Shown here: in pieces, positions 15,619 through 24,909 of the stretch
Layout: the number at the start of each line of letters is the position of its first letter
Numbering within the stretch: the first letter of the stretch is position 1
NCBI RefSeq assembly: GCF_016907715.1
Contig: NZ_JAFBCM010000001.1
Span: forward strand, 930,001 to 994,000
Length of the DNA: 64,000 nt
Source: Tenggerimyces flavus
GTDB taxonomy: Bacteria; Actinomycetota; Actinomycetes; Propionibacteriales; Actinopolymorphaceae
Reading direction: 5' to 3'
Notes under the pieces: generated by a model
The model's database searches: none
What the model was told of the DNA's origin: nothing
The model's input: the letters and a program-made list of their open reading frames with translations, nothing else
Translations under genes and position numbers: made by a program

Positions 15619-15653
15619 AAACAAAACGGGATCCGGGGGCACGCCGGATCCCG
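15619..15653 (-). terminator. Intrinsic terminator downstream of dnaE2
   Basis: On the minus strand CGGGATCCGG, a 7-base loop, CCGGATCCCG, then TTTTGTTT. The arms pair perfectly over 10 bp and a T-rich run follows, unusual in this GC-rich DNA. It lies about 125 bases past the dnaE2 stop and just before the trpL promoter, so it insulates trpD from mutasome transcription. Confidence 0.85.
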
Positions 15654-15778
15654 TCCTGCTCTCCGTCGGTCGGCGGGTGAGCGCCTCCCTAGGAGTTGTC
15701 AGCCCTCCTTCAGGGCCCCTCAAGAGTGCCCGCCGCTTGCGTCCCGGCGTATCCGTGAAACCCCTCGGAATTGAGCGC

Positions 15779-18700
15779 TCAGTGGAAGTCGCGGGACATG
15801 GTGCGGATGTTGAGGTGGAGTTGTTCGAACTTCTCCGCGATCACGTTCGTCACGCCTTCGGCTCTTTCGAGGCGGCCGCGGATGAGGAGGGCGGCGGAGT
15901 CGCGGGCGATGCGGCGGAAGTGGTTCCAGGTTCCGTACGGGACCACGATGTTGATCATCCCGGTCTCGTCCTCGAGGTTCATGAACGTCACCCCGCCGGC
16001 GGTCGCGGGCCGCTGGCGGTGGGTGACGACGCCGGCGACGAGGATCTTGCGGTTGTTCTCGGTGGTGGCCAGTCGGGCGGCCGGGAGCACGCCACGGGCG
16101 TCGAGGGCCGCGCGGACGTGGCGGGTGGGGTAGTCGTCGGGTGAGATGCCCGTCGCCCACAGGTCGGCCATCACGGCCTCGGCGGGCCTGAGCTCGGGAA
16201 GCAGCGGCAGCTGGACGGGCTGCAGCGAGGCACCCAGCTGGTCGGCGCGTTCCTGCGCGGCCGAGCCGGCGATCCAGAGGGCTTCGCGGCGCGACAGCTC
16301 GAAGCAGTCGAACGCGCCGGCTGTCGCGAGTGCCTCCATCTGCACCGCGGTGAGGCCGATGCGGCGGACGAGGTCGGCCTGGTCGGCGTACGGGCCCTCG
16401 GCAAGACGCGAGGCGACGATCCGCTCGGCCAGCTCCTTGCCGATCGAACGGACCTCCGCCAGCCCGAGCCGGACGGCGAACCTCGTGTCCCGCCGATGCG
16501 CGTCGTAGTCGAACGGCGCGTCCCGGACGAACGGCTTCGGCTCCGAGATGTGCTCGGAGTCGTCGAACAGGCACTCCGACCGCCCCGTCGTCACCGACTC
16601 GTGCTCGTGGAGCGGCCGCACCAGCTCCAGGTCGGCGTGCACGTTCGACACGTGCAGGTCCGGCCGCCGCACCTCCACCCCGTGCCGCCGCGCGTCGGAC
16701 ACCAGGCTCTGCGGCGAGTAGAACCCCATCGGCTGCGCGCGGAGCAAGGCAGCGAGGAACATCGCGGGGTAGTGCAGCTTGAACCACGAGCTGGAGTACA
16801 CGAGCAACGCGAAGCTGATCGAGTGGCTCTCGGCGAAACCGAAGTCCGCGAACGCCTCGATCTTCTCGTAGATCATCTGCGCGGTGTCGCCGACGATCCC
16901 GTTCGACGCCATGCCAGCGAACAGTTTCTCCTTCAGCGACGAGATCTTCTCCAGCCCGCGCTTGGACCCCATCGCCCGCCGCAGCAGGTCGGCGTCGTCG
17001 CCGGTGCAGTTGCCGACCGTCATCGCGATCTGCATCAGTTGCTCTTGGAACAGCGGCACGCCTAGCGTGCGTTCGAGCGCCGACGTCAACGACAGATGCG
17101 GCGGGTCGGGCCGCTCGATGCCGAGCTTGCGGCGGATGAACGGGTGCACGGCGCCGCCCTGGATCGGCCCGGGGCGGATCAGCGCGATCTCGATGACCAG
17201 ATCGTAGAATCGCCTTGGCTGCAAGCGCGGAAGGGTGGAGATCTGCGCGCGGCTCTCGACCTGGAAGACACCAACGGAGTCGGCGCGGCAGAGCATGTCG
17301 TAGACGCCGGCCTCCTCCCTCGGGATCGAGTGCAGCTTCCACTCCTCGCCGAGGTGCTGCTTGATTCCGTCCATCGTGTACTGCAACGCGGCCAGCATCC
17401 CGAGCCCGAGCAAGTCGAACTTGACAAGGCCCATCCAGGCACAGTCGTCCTTGTCCCATTGGAGAACGGTGCGATCCTTCATCCGACCGGGCTCGATCGG
17501 ACAGACCTCGCCCACCGGCCGGTCGGTGAGCACCATGCCACCGGAGTGGATGCCGAGATGCCGCGGGAACGTCAACAGCTCGCCGGCGAGGTCGGAGACG
17601 GACGGCGGAATGTCGTTGTCCGCTTGGGATTCGACCTTTCCCCAGGACTCGACCTGCTTGGACCACGCGTCCTGCTGACCAGGACTGTGCCCGAGCGCCT
17701 TCGCCATGTCGCGGACCGCCATCTTGGGGCGATAGCTGATCACGTTCGCGACCTGGGCAGCGTTGCGCCGGCCGTACTTGTTGTAGACGTGCTGGATGAC
17801 CTCTTCGCGCCGGTCGGAGTCGAAGTCGACGTCGATGTCGGGCTCCTCCTCGCGTGTGCTGGAGAGGAAGCGTTCGAACGGGAGGTTGTAGTAGATCGCG
17901 TCGACCGCGGTGATGCCGAGCACGAAGCAGACCGCGGAGTTGGCGGCCGATCCCCTGCCCTGGCAGAGGATTCCGCGCTCCGTGGCGTAGTCGACGATGT
18001 CCTTGACGATGAGGAAGTAGCCGGGGAAGTCGAGCTTCTCGATGACGTCGAGCTCTTTGTCCAGGCGTGCGTAGTGGTTCGGCTTGTCCTCGCGGGTGCC
18101 GTAGCGGGTGTGCGCGCCTTCCAGAACGAGCCTGCGCAGCTCGCCCATCGGGGTCTGGCCGTCGGGCAGCTTCTGCAGTGGCAGCTTGGGCTTGGCTCGT
18201 TTGAGTGGAAACGCGAGCTGTTTGGCGAACTCGATCGTACGGTTGACCGCGCCCGGGTGGCGGTGGAAGAGCGCGGCCATCTCGGCGCCGGAGCGTAGGT
18301 GGGCGGTGCCGGCGGCGGGGAGCCAGCCGTCCAGCTCGTCGAGGCTGCGGCGCGCGCGTACGGCGGCGAGGGCGGTGGCGAGCTGCCTGCGCGGTGGTGC
18401 GGCGTAGTGCACGTTGCCGGTCGCCACGATCGGCAGCACACGTTCCTCGGCCAGTGCCGCGAGGGCGTCGTTGCGCCCGCTGTCGAGCGGATAGCCGTGG
18501 TCGGTGAGCTCGACGGCGACGTTGTCGCGGCCGAACTGGGCGACCAGCAGGTCGAGCTCGCGCGCCGCGCCGGCGCGCCCCTCGGCCTCGAGCGCCTGCC
18601 GGACCGTGCCCTTGCGGCAGCCCGTAAGAACGAGCCAGTCGTCGTTCGCGCGGCCGACCAGGTCGTCCAGGTGGTAACTGGGCTTGCCCTTTTCCGCGCC

Positions 18701-19204
18701 GACGAGCTGCGCCTCGGTGAGGGCGCCGGCGAGCGCGTGGTAGCCGTTCTCGCCGCGCGCCAGGACGAGCAGGTGGCTGCCCTCGGGGTCGGCGAACCCG
18801 TTCTGCGGCTTGGTCAGCTCCAGCGACAGCTCGGCACCGAAGATCGTGTCGAGGTCGTACTTCTCCGCCGCCTCGGCCATCCGCACGACGCCGTAGAAGC
18901 CGTCGTGGTCGGTGAGCGCGAGGGCGGACAGGCCGAGCCGGTACGCCTCCTCGACCAGCTCCTCGGGGTGGCTCGCGCCGTCGAGGAAGCTGAAGTTCGA
19001 GTGGCAGTGCAGCTCGGCGTACTCGACGGTCGGCTGGTCCGGCGGCTGGGGTCGCTCGTCGGGCGGTGGGTCGTACGGCGGCCGCACCAGCGACCACGCC
19101 GGGCTGTCGCCGCCGTCGCCGTCCAGCGGACGCTTGGTCGGCCGGCGGCCGGAGAGCTTGCGCTCGAGCTCCGACCATGGGATCGGCGGGTTGTCCCAGC
19201 CCAT
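15779..19204 (-). CDS. dnaE2: Error-prone DNA polymerase III alpha subunit DnaE2
   Basis: 1141 residues, typical of DnaE2. A proline-rich N-terminus precedes the PHP domain (HCHSNFSFLDGASHPEEL, TDHDGFYG), then the C-family polymerase domain with catalytic PDIDVDFD (about residues 454-461) and GSAANSAVCFVLGIT. Helix-hairpin-helix and OB-fold segments lie near the C-terminus (ILVAGVVTHRQRPATAGGVTF). Length and sequence fit DnaE2 rather than the replicative DnaE1. It carries out damage-tolerant, mutagenic DNA synthesis together with ImuA' and ImuB. It is third in the operon, 13 bases after imuB, under the LexA box at 21495-21510, and ends in a strong intrinsic terminator. Confidence 0.97.
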   Translation of the reverse strand: MGWDNPPIPWSELERKLSGRRPTKRPLDGDGGDSPAWSLVRPPYDPPPDERPQPPDQPTVEYAELHCHSNFSFLDGASHPEELVEEAYRLGLSALALTDHDGFYGVVRMAEAAEKYDLDTIFGAELSLELTKPQNGFADPEGSHLLVLARGENGYHALAGALTEAQLVGAEKGKPSYHLDDLVGRANDDWLVLTGCRKGTVRQALEAEGRAGAARELDLLVAQFGRDNVAVELTDHGYPLDSGRNDALAALAEERVLPIVATGNVHYAAPPRRQLATALAAVRARRSLDELDGWLPAAGTAHLRSGAEMAALFHRHPGAVNRTIEFAKQLAFPLKRAKPKLPLQKLPDGQTPMGELRRLVLEGAHTRYGTREDKPNHYARLDKELDVIEKLDFPGYFLIVKDIVDYATERGILCQGRGSAANSAVCFVLGITAVDAIYYNLPFERFLSSTREEEPDIDVDFDSDRREEVIQHVYNKYGRRNAAQVANVISYRPKMAVRDMAKALGHSPGQQDAWSKQVESWGKVESQADNDIPPSVSDLAGELLTFPRHLGIHSGGMVLTDRPVGEVCPIEPGRMKDRTVLQWDKDDCAWMGLVKFDLLGLGMLAALQYTMDGIKQHLGEEWKLHSIPREEAGVYDMLCRADSVGVFQVESRAQISTLPRLQPRRFYDLVIEIALIRPGPIQGGAVHPFIRRKLGIERPDPPHLSLTSALERTLGVPLFQEQLMQIAMTVGNCTGDDADLLRRAMGSKRGLEKISSLKEKLFAGMASNGIVGDTAQMIYEKIEAFADFGFAESHSISFALLVYSSSWFKLHYPAMFLAALLRAQPMGFYSPQSLVSDARRHGVEVRRPDLHVSNVHADLELVRPLHEHESVTTGRSECLFDDSEHISEPKPFVRDAPFDYDAHRRDTRFAVRLGLAEVRSIGKELAERIVASRLAEGPYADQADLVRRIGLTAVQMEALATAGAFDCFELSRREALWIAGSAAQERADQLGASLQPVQLPLLPELRPAEAVMADLWATGISPDDYPTRHVRAALDARGVLPAARLATTENNRKILVAGVVTHRQRPATAGGVTFMNLEDETGMINIVVPYGTWNHFRRIARDSAALLIRGRLERAEGVTNVIAEKFEQLHLNIRTMSRDFH

Positions 19205-19217
19205 CCTTCAGGCCACC

Positions 19218-20780
19218 TCAGTCATAGGAAGCCTCCAGCCACCAGCGGCCGCGCTCGTACAGCAGCGCGTAGCCGGCGCCGTCGGCGCAGACGACCTGGA
19301 AGCGCGCGTACCGGCGAGCGGCCGCCGCGTCCCACCAACGCTCCTCGACCAGCCACGGCCCAGCCCAGTGGGAGATCTCGCGCTGGTCGAAGCGGGCGGG
19401 GTCGGCGGTGAGCAGGCCGCGGTCGGTGAGCTCGACGCGTTGCTGGTCGGCGCCGAGGACCTCGACCGGGGTGGGTGCGGTGAGCACGGTGCTGGGCGGC
19501 GGGTCGGGCAGCTGGCCGGGCCAGGGCTGGTCGGGCACGCGTGCCGGGGTGGGTTCGTCGCCCCATGGGACGAACGTGACGCGGTCGGCCGGCGAGCGCC
19601 CGCCGGAGAGGATCGCGGTGAGAACGGCCTCGTGGCCGAGCATGCTCTGCACCCGGGTGAGCGCGCGGTGGACCCGTTCGTCCGGGGCCTGGTCGCCCCA
19701 CAGACCGTCCTGGTACGCGCCGGTCGGGGCGGCGTCCTCCGGGAACAGCTGGACCCTGAGCACGCCGAACGTCGCTTCCTCGCTGTCCTCCTCTTGGGTC
19801 GAACCCCAGAGCCCCTGCAGCTGCCAGCGGACCCGGTCGACGACGTCGTTCGCGGAGAACCAGCGCGGATGCCGCCACTGCCTCGACTTGACCTGGGCGG
19901 CGTCGGCGCCGCGCTCGGTGGTGACGTCGACGCGGAGGCAGGTGCAGACGAGGTCGCGGTCGGCGAGGGCGTCGACGAGGCGTTCGGCGGCGGACTTGAT
20001 CGCGAACGCGACCTGGTCGACGCGGTCGAGCGGGGGCTCGAACTCGACGCTGGTGGCGAGCTCGGGCGGCGGCCTTCGCGAGGCGAACGGGCGGTCGTCG
20101 TGGCCTGCCGCGAGCCGGTGGGCGAGGGCGCCGTCGATGCCGAAGCGCTCGAGTACGCGGCCGGCGGGGAGCTCGGCGAACGCGCCGAGGGTGCGGATGC
20201 CGAGCCTGCGCAGGAGATCGACGAGGTCGGGGCGGTCGAGCAGGTTGATGTTCAGGCCGGCGAGATGCTCGGCGGACTCTCCTGGTGGGAAGACGTGCAC
20301 GTGGTTCTTGTGGCGTTCGGCTTGGCGGGCGGCTTGTTCGGCGGCGAACGGGCCGTCGGCGATACCGATGACGGTGTGCGCGTTCGCCTGCTCGACGAGG
20401 TGGGCGCGGAGACGTTCGGCGAACTCCTCCTCGCCGCCGAAGTAGCGCGCAGGGCCGCGGGCTCGTACCGCGCACATGCCGGGCCGGATGACCTCGACGC
20501 CGGGCGCGATCGCCTCGACGGCGGCGACGATGGGCTCGAACGCGCGGGCGTCGACGGCCGGGTCGTACGGGAGCACGGCGAGCTCGGGGCACCTGGCTTG
20601 GGCTTCTCTGACCCGAAGGTCGCGGCGGACGCCGTCGGCGCGGGCGGGGGCGTTGCAGGCGTAGACGCGACCCTTGACGATGACGGCGACGGGCGTGTCC
20701 TTCGCGCAGCCGGCTTCCTGGGCCGCGGCGACGACGGGCCAGTCGGGGCACCAGACGGTGATGCAGCGGACGGGGTCCAT
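19218..20780 (-). CDS. imuB: ImuB, inactive Y-family polymerase homologue (mutasome adaptor)
   Basis: 520 residues from ATG 20780, which overlaps the imuA' stop by one base (TGATG). The Y-family fold is visible (VWCPDWPVVAAAQEAG at the N-terminus, where active DinB enzymes have the first catalytic aspartate in a DxFxASVE motif; NLLDRPDLVDLLRRLGIRTLGAFAELP is the helix-hairpin-helix thumb). ImuB proteins lack polymerase activity and act as a hub that binds the beta clamp; the word QDGLWG in the C-terminal half resembles the QLPLWG clamp-binding motif of Mycobacterium ImuB. The final part binds DnaE2 and ImuA' in relatives. Confidence 0.95.
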   Translation of the reverse strand: MDPVRCITVWCPDWPVVAAAQEAGCAKDTPVAVIVKGRVYACNAPARADGVRRDLRVREAQARCPELAVLPYDPAVDARAFEPIVAAVEAIAPGVEVIRPGMCAVRARGPARYFGGEEEFAERLRAHLVEQANAHTVIGIADGPFAAEQAARQAERHKNHVHVFPPGESAEHLAGLNINLLDRPDLVDLLRRLGIRTLGAFAELPAGRVLERFGIDGALAHRLAAGHDDRPFASRRPPPELATSVEFEPPLDRVDQVAFAIKSAAERLVDALADRDLVCTCLRVDVTTERGADAAQVKSRQWRHPRWFSANDVVDRVRWQLQGLWGSTQEEDSEEATFGVLRVQLFPEDAAPTGAYQDGLWGDQAPDERVHRALTRVQSMLGHEAVLTAILSGGRSPADRVTFVPWGDEPTPARVPDQPWPGQLPDPPPSTVLTAPTPVEVLGADQQRVELTDRGLLTADPARFDQREISHWAGPWLVEERWWDAAAARRYARFQVVCADGAGYALLYERGRWWLEASYD

Positions 20781-21484
20781 CAGCCGGCCTTGACCTGGCG
20801 CCATTGGGTGAGGTCGGTGGTCTCCGGCGCGGCTTCGGCGAGGTGGACGCCGCCGTCGCCGCCGGGGAGCCAGAGCTTCGCCGTCCGTTGAGGTCCGCGA
20901 CCGTCGGCGGTGACCGTGACCTCGCGGGCGGACAGGTGACCGTGGCCGTCGCCGAGGCCGTACCAGCGGCTCTCGGTCACAGCGAGCCGCTGCTCGGCGC
21001 CGGGCCAGTCGCCGTGCACGAGCAGGACTCCGCCGCGTTCGCGCAGCCTGGCCGCGAGCCTGCGCGTCTCGGCGTCGTACGCCGGCGTGGGTGGGCGAAC
21101 GACGACGAGGTCGAGGACGTCGACGAGCGTGCCGACGACGGTGAGCCAGCGCGGACCCGGCTCGGGGACGAGCACCAGCCTGTCGAGCTCGACCCCGAGA
21201 CGTGCGGCCGCCTCGATCCCGGCGTCCTGGACGCCGACCATCCCGGTCCACGACCCGGCGGCGGAGGCCTCGGCGAGCAGGGCGTACGTGAGCGCGTTGG
21301 AGCCCTGGACGACGTAGCTGCAGCCCTTCCGCAGCCCACCGTCGAGCAGCCCCGAGAACGCCTCCCGCGTCGGCAACGTCGGCGCCAGCCGACTCTGCGC
21401 CAGCTCCGCGCGCAGCCCATCGACGACCTGGTCCCGACGCTCCGCCGGCACCACGGTCAACCGACGCGCGACCGAACTCGCCAC
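20780..21484 (-). CDS. imuA': ImuA', RecA-related mutasome accessory protein
   Basis: 234 residues from GTG 21484. Recognised by its place directly before imuB and dnaE2 and by the RecA/SulA-like core (GGLRKGCSYVVQGSNALTYA, then DRLVLVPEPGPRW), without an intact Walker A motif. In mycobacteria ImuA' interacts with ImuB and is needed for damage-induced mutation. The start is 10 bases from a perfect LexA box at 21495-21510, so this is the first gene of the SOS-induced operon. Confidence 0.92.
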   Translation of the reverse strand: MASSVARRLTVVPAERRDQVVDGLRAELAQSRLAPTLPTREAFSGLLDGGLRKGCSYVVQGSNALTYALLAEASAAGSWTGMVGVQDAGIEAAARLGVELDRLVLVPEPGPRWLTVVGTLVDVLDLVVVRPPTPAYDAETRRLAARLRERGGVLLVHGDWPGAEQRLAVTESRWYGLGDGHGHLSAREVTVTADGRGPQRTAKLWLPGGDGGVHLAEAAPETTDLTQWRQVKAG

Positions 21485-21494
21485 GGTCCAATGA

Positions 21495-21510
21495 TCGAAC
21501 GTATGTTCGA
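21495..21510 (-). promoter_or_regulatory. LexA (SOS) box before imuA'-imuB-dnaE2
   Basis: TCGAACGTATGTTCGA is a perfect 16-bp palindrome that fits the actinobacterial LexA consensus TCGAAC-N4-GTTCGA. Its edge lies 10 bases upstream of the imuA' GTG, within the 42-base gap to the epoxide hydrolase gene. LexA binding here would repress the whole mutasome until DNA damage. Confidence 0.95.
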
Positions 21511-21526
21511 TCGTGTCAAACGGCGG

Positions 21527-22798
21527 TCAGCGGAGCAGGCGGGACCAGGTGCGGAGTTCGGTGGTGAAGATCGCGGGTTGCTCGAAGGCCGCGAAGTGGC
21601 CGCCGCGGGCGGCGCGCGTGTACGAGATCAGCTGGTTGCCGTACGTCGCCTCGGCCCAGCGCCGCGGCAGGGGGACGATCTCGGCGGGGAACGTGGTGAA
21701 GCCCACCGGGACGCTGTAGGGGTTCGGCGAGACCGTGTCGTGGTGGGTCGCCTGCCAGTAGAACCGGGCCGACGAGGTCGCCGTGCCGGTGAGCCAGTAG
21801 AGGGTGATGTCGTCGAGCATCTTGTCCAGGCCCAGCACGTTCTCCGGCGCCCCGGCGCTGTCGGACCAGGCCGCGAACTTCTCGTAGATCCACGCCGCCT
21901 GGCCGACCGGGGAGTCGTGCAGCCCGTACCCCAGCGTCTGTGGCCGGGTCGACTGTTGCGAGAAGTAGCCGAAACCATCACCGGAGAACTCCTGCAACTT
22001 CCGGAGCGCCTCCTGCTCCTCCGGCGTCGGGTCGGGCAGGTCGGGCGGTGAGAACTCGGCCCAGAAGTTCAGGTGGATGCCCGCCAGACCGGCCGGCGCG
22101 AGCTTGCCCAGTTCCGACGTGATCACGCCGCCCCAGTCACCGCCCTGCGCGACCCACCGGGAGTAGCCGAGCCGCGCCATCAGCGTTGTCCAGGCACGTG
22201 CCGTACGGCCCGGCGCCCAGCCGTTCTCCGTCGGTTTGTCGGAGAATCCGTAACCAGGCAAGGACGGAACGACGACATGGAACGCGTCGCTCGCACTCCC
22301 GCCGTACGCCGGCGGATCGGTCAGCGGGCCGATCACGTCCGCGAACTCCAGCACCGAGCCAGGCCACCCGTGCGTCAACAGCAACGGCAGCGCGTCCTTG
22401 TGCTTGGACCGTACGTGCAGGAAGTGGATCCCGAGACCGTCGAGCTTCGTCCGGAAGTTTCCGAAACCGTTCAGCCGCTTCTCGACCCTGCGCCAGTCGT
22501 GCTTGCCGGCCCAGTGCGTCACCAGCTTGCGTACGCGCTCCAACGGCGCGCCCTGGGTCTGGTCGGGTACCGTCTCCCGCTCCGGCCACCGCGTGGCCGC
22601 CAGCCGGCGGCGCAGGTCGGTCAGCGCGCTGTCCGGATACCGCACCGTGAACGGCGTCACCGCCTCCGTCGCCGCCGGAAGTTCCAGCCCGGCGTCGGCC
22701 GCGGCTTCCGAAGCCGTCATCCCCACCACTCCCCAAGGCGCGGCGGCGACCCCCAGGGTCGCCGCCAACACCATCCGCCTACTTGTCCGTTCGCTCAT
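21527..22798 (-). CDS. Epoxide hydrolase-like alpha/beta hydrolase, exported
   Basis: 423 residues. The N-terminus SERTSRRMVLAATLGVAAAP carries an RR and hydrophobic core resembling a Tat signal, so the protein probably crosses the membrane folded. The body is the microsomal-type epoxide hydrolase family: EHN-like N-terminal segment (VRYPDSALTDLRRRLAATRWP), oxyanion motif HGWPGS, nucleophile region QGGDWGG (Asp), and C-terminal RGGHFAAFEQP (His). It should open epoxides of xenobiotics or secondary metabolites; the substrate is unknown. Start ATG 22798. Its stop is 42 bases before the mutasome operon. Confidence 0.9.
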   Translation of the reverse strand: MSERTSRRMVLAATLGVAAAPWGVVGMTASEAAADAGLELPAATEAVTPFTVRYPDSALTDLRRRLAATRWPERETVPDQTQGAPLERVRKLVTHWAGKHDWRRVEKRLNGFGNFRTKLDGLGIHFLHVRSKHKDALPLLLTHGWPGSVLEFADVIGPLTDPPAYGGSASDAFHVVVPSLPGYGFSDKPTENGWAPGRTARAWTTLMARLGYSRWVAQGGDWGGVITSELGKLAPAGLAGIHLNFWAEFSPPDLPDPTPEEQEALRKLQEFSGDGFGYFSQQSTRPQTLGYGLHDSPVGQAAWIYEKFAAWSDSAGAPENVLGLDKMLDDITLYWLTGTATSSARFYWQATHHDTVSPNPYSVPVGFTTFPAEIVPLPRRWAEATYGNQLISYTRAARGGHFAAFEQPAIFTTELRTWSRLLR

Positions 22799-22856
22799 CC
22801 AGCCAGGCTAGGAAGGCGAACGGGCAGGACCTACTGATTCGATCGAGACCGAAGAC

Positions 22857-24548
22857 TCAGCGTGCCACGGGTCCCGGAACGTACGACAAGTACTCCCCGA
22901 GCCAGTCGATCTGGTCGTACTTGGGGTTCACGATCGGCTTACCCGCAACGAAGTTGCGCTCGTCGTCGATCGAGCCCGACCCGTCGTACTTCGCGACCAG
23001 CGGGTACGGGAACACCGGCCGCGTCCGCACCACCGGACCGCCGGGGTTCCAGGGATTGTCCGTGCCCGCCGCGACGATCCGCTCCGGCGCCTTCCCGCGC
23101 TCCACCCACGACACGAGCTCGTCGAACGGCTGGAACACGTTCAGCCCCTGCGGGTCGCCGCCGATCAGGCAGTGGTGTCCGCTCGGGATCAGGAACAGCC
23201 GCGCCCACTCCTGGGTCTTCGCCAGGCCGCCGTTCCGCGAAGCGAGCCGGCTGTAGTAGTCGACGGTCGCCTCCGCGGGCACCGCCATGTCCGACCAGCC
23301 GCTCCAGAGCAGCAGCTTGCCGCCGGCGCGCTTGAACTTCGACAGGTCGAGGCTCGCCGCGTTGCCCTTCCGTCCTTCCGGTGTGAGCCGGTGGAAGTCG
23401 CGCGCGGTGAACTCGTAGTCGAAGACCGACGAGTGCGGCTTGCCGATCGGGTAGCCGAGGTTCTCCAGGTACGCGTTGGCGTCCGGGATGATGAACGGGA
23501 CGTCGATGCCGTTGTCCGGGTCCGGCGTCCCGTACCCGATGAGCGCCAGCTCGCCGCCGCGCGGGAGCGAGGCCGGGTAGAGCACTCGGCCGTGCGCGTC
23601 GGCGGGACGCGTGTACAGCTTGCGCATCGCGGTCACCTGCGCCGCCGTCAGGCAGTCGGGGCGGTCGGCGCCGGACGGGCAGCGCAGCGCGACCGGATCC
23701 CACGTGCACGCACGCGGGTCGGCGAGGATGCCGTCCTCGAGCCCGTCGATCGTGTCGCACGCCGCGATCGCGGCCGCGTTGACCACGCGGAGCTTCACGG
23801 CGCTGAGCACCGCGGTCCCGTCCGGCCGCAGGTTCGCCTGCGCGAGCCAGGCGAGGTACGAGCCGAGCCCCGGACCCATGTAGTGCGCCGACGCCGAGGA
23901 GATGATGCCGTCGAAGTCGTACGGGTAGCGCTGCGCGAGCAGCAGCGCCTCGCGGCCGCCCATCGAGCAGCCGTCGAAGTACGACACCCGCGGCCCCTGG
24001 CCGTAGAACGTCTTGATGATCGCCTTCGACGCGCGCGAGAGCACGTGCGGCGCGCGGTAGAAGAAGTCGTCGCGGGCCTGCTGGTTGTCCTTCGCCCACT
24101 CGGTGTCGAGGAACGGCAGCTCGCCGGTCCCCACGTGGCCGTTGTCCGTCCCCGCGACCGCCACGTCGCCCGGCGCCTGCTTGCCGCAGTCGGGGAACGT
24201 GAGATCGGGGATCACGCCGCAGTACGCGCCGCAGCCCACCTGCAGGTAACGGCCGGAGTACGTCTGCGTCGGCAGCTTCAGCCGGAACTTGATCGCCGGC
24301 TCGATCGCGCCCTGCACGTCGCAGTGCTCGGGGCCTTGCGCGCCGGCCGGTACGACCGCCGCCTGCTCGACCTTCGTACGCGCGCCGGGCAGGTCGTACG
24401 CGCGCACCAGCTCCGCGCACTCGCGTACCGGAGACACCGTCCGTTCCGCCTTCTCGACGGCGGCTCCCGCAGGAACCGCCACCCCTCCCCACAGCGTGGC
24501 GATCCCGATCAGCGGGACCAGCCAGCGGTGGACACGTCGGATACCCAT
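22857..24548 (-). CDS. Tannase/feruloyl esterase family secreted hydrolase
   Basis: 563 residues. Signal peptide residues 1-29 (LIGIATLWGGVAVPAGA). The tannase/feruloyl esterase fold is shown by the nucleophile motif GCSMGGREAL, the paired cysteines around it (CGAYCG, CTWDPVALRC, CLTAAQV) and the C-terminal SGHHCLIGGDPQGLN with the catalytic histidine. These enzymes cleave phenolic esters in plant material outside the cell. Start ATG 24548. The preceding divergent region contains a 7-bp inverted repeat that may be its operator. Confidence 0.9.
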   Translation of the reverse strand: MGIRRVHRWLVPLIGIATLWGGVAVPAGAAVEKAERTVSPVRECAELVRAYDLPGARTKVEQAAVVPAGAQGPEHCDVQGAIEPAIKFRLKLPTQTYSGRYLQVGCGAYCGVIPDLTFPDCGKQAPGDVAVAGTDNGHVGTGELPFLDTEWAKDNQQARDDFFYRAPHVLSRASKAIIKTFYGQGPRVSYFDGCSMGGREALLLAQRYPYDFDGIISSASAHYMGPGLGSYLAWLAQANLRPDGTAVLSAVKLRVVNAAAIAACDTIDGLEDGILADPRACTWDPVALRCPSGADRPDCLTAAQVTAMRKLYTRPADAHGRVLYPASLPRGGELALIGYGTPDPDNGIDVPFIIPDANAYLENLGYPIGKPHSSVFDYEFTARDFHRLTPEGRKGNAASLDLSKFKRAGGKLLLWSGWSDMAVPAEATVDYYSRLASRNGGLAKTQEWARLFLIPSGHHCLIGGDPQGLNVFQPFDELVSWVERGKAPERIVAAGTDNPWNPGGPVVRTRPVFPYPLVAKYDGSGSIDDERNFVAGKPIVNPKYDQIDWLGEYLSYVPGPVAR

Positions 24549-24909
24549 TTGTTCGCCTCCTCGTTACCGTTCCGGTGTTTGGAAACTGCGTCCACCGGAC
24601 ACTGTGTACGATAGACACAGTTTGTGATAGTGACAAGACCCGAAGACTTCTCCATGACCTCGATCGAGCGAATCGCCAATCCTGGTTGAAGATTCACCGC
24701 GCCCCTCGGGCCGCCAAGTCGCCAACGGCCAACCCGGTGTCGGGCCCGGGGTTGCCGTACCCAAAATGGAGGAGCAGCATCTGCTTGAGAAAGTCGAAAG
24801 TTCGCACGACCACCCCCTCGCACCACCACACCAGACGTCCTCCGACGCACACGCCTGTGCCGCGTGTGGGTCGGGCCCTGCGCACCATCCCCACGCCCAG
24901 GAGGCCATC
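24549..24909. other. Divergent intergenic region, about 360 bp
   Basis: Lies between the tannase-like gene and the P-loop protein, which read away from each other, so it must hold both promoters. The left part is relatively AT-rich and contains the ACTGTGT/ACACAGT dyad. The right part (24766-24909) is an in-frame extension of the P-loop gene without family resemblance; I treat it as leader because a much better ribosome-binding site lies at 24897-24902. Confidence 0.6.
24601..24621. promoter_or_regulatory. Candidate operator, ACTGTGT-N7-ACACAGT
   Basis: Two perfect 7-bp half-sites separated by 7 bases, 53-73 bases upstream of the tannase-like start. The size and spacing suit a TetR or similar dimeric repressor. 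No regulator gene is next to it; the nearest TetR gene is at 26938. Confidence 0.55.

Noticed and set aside
19218-21491. 757-aa reading of ImuB
   Set aside because: The first 237 residues lie in another frame of imuA' and are Arg/Gly-rich; ATG 20780 gives the family-typical N-terminus and overlap.
24766-24909. N-terminal extension of the P-loop protein
   Set aside because: No family resemblance and a strong AGGAGG precedes GTG 24910; kept as leader, though not fully excluded.
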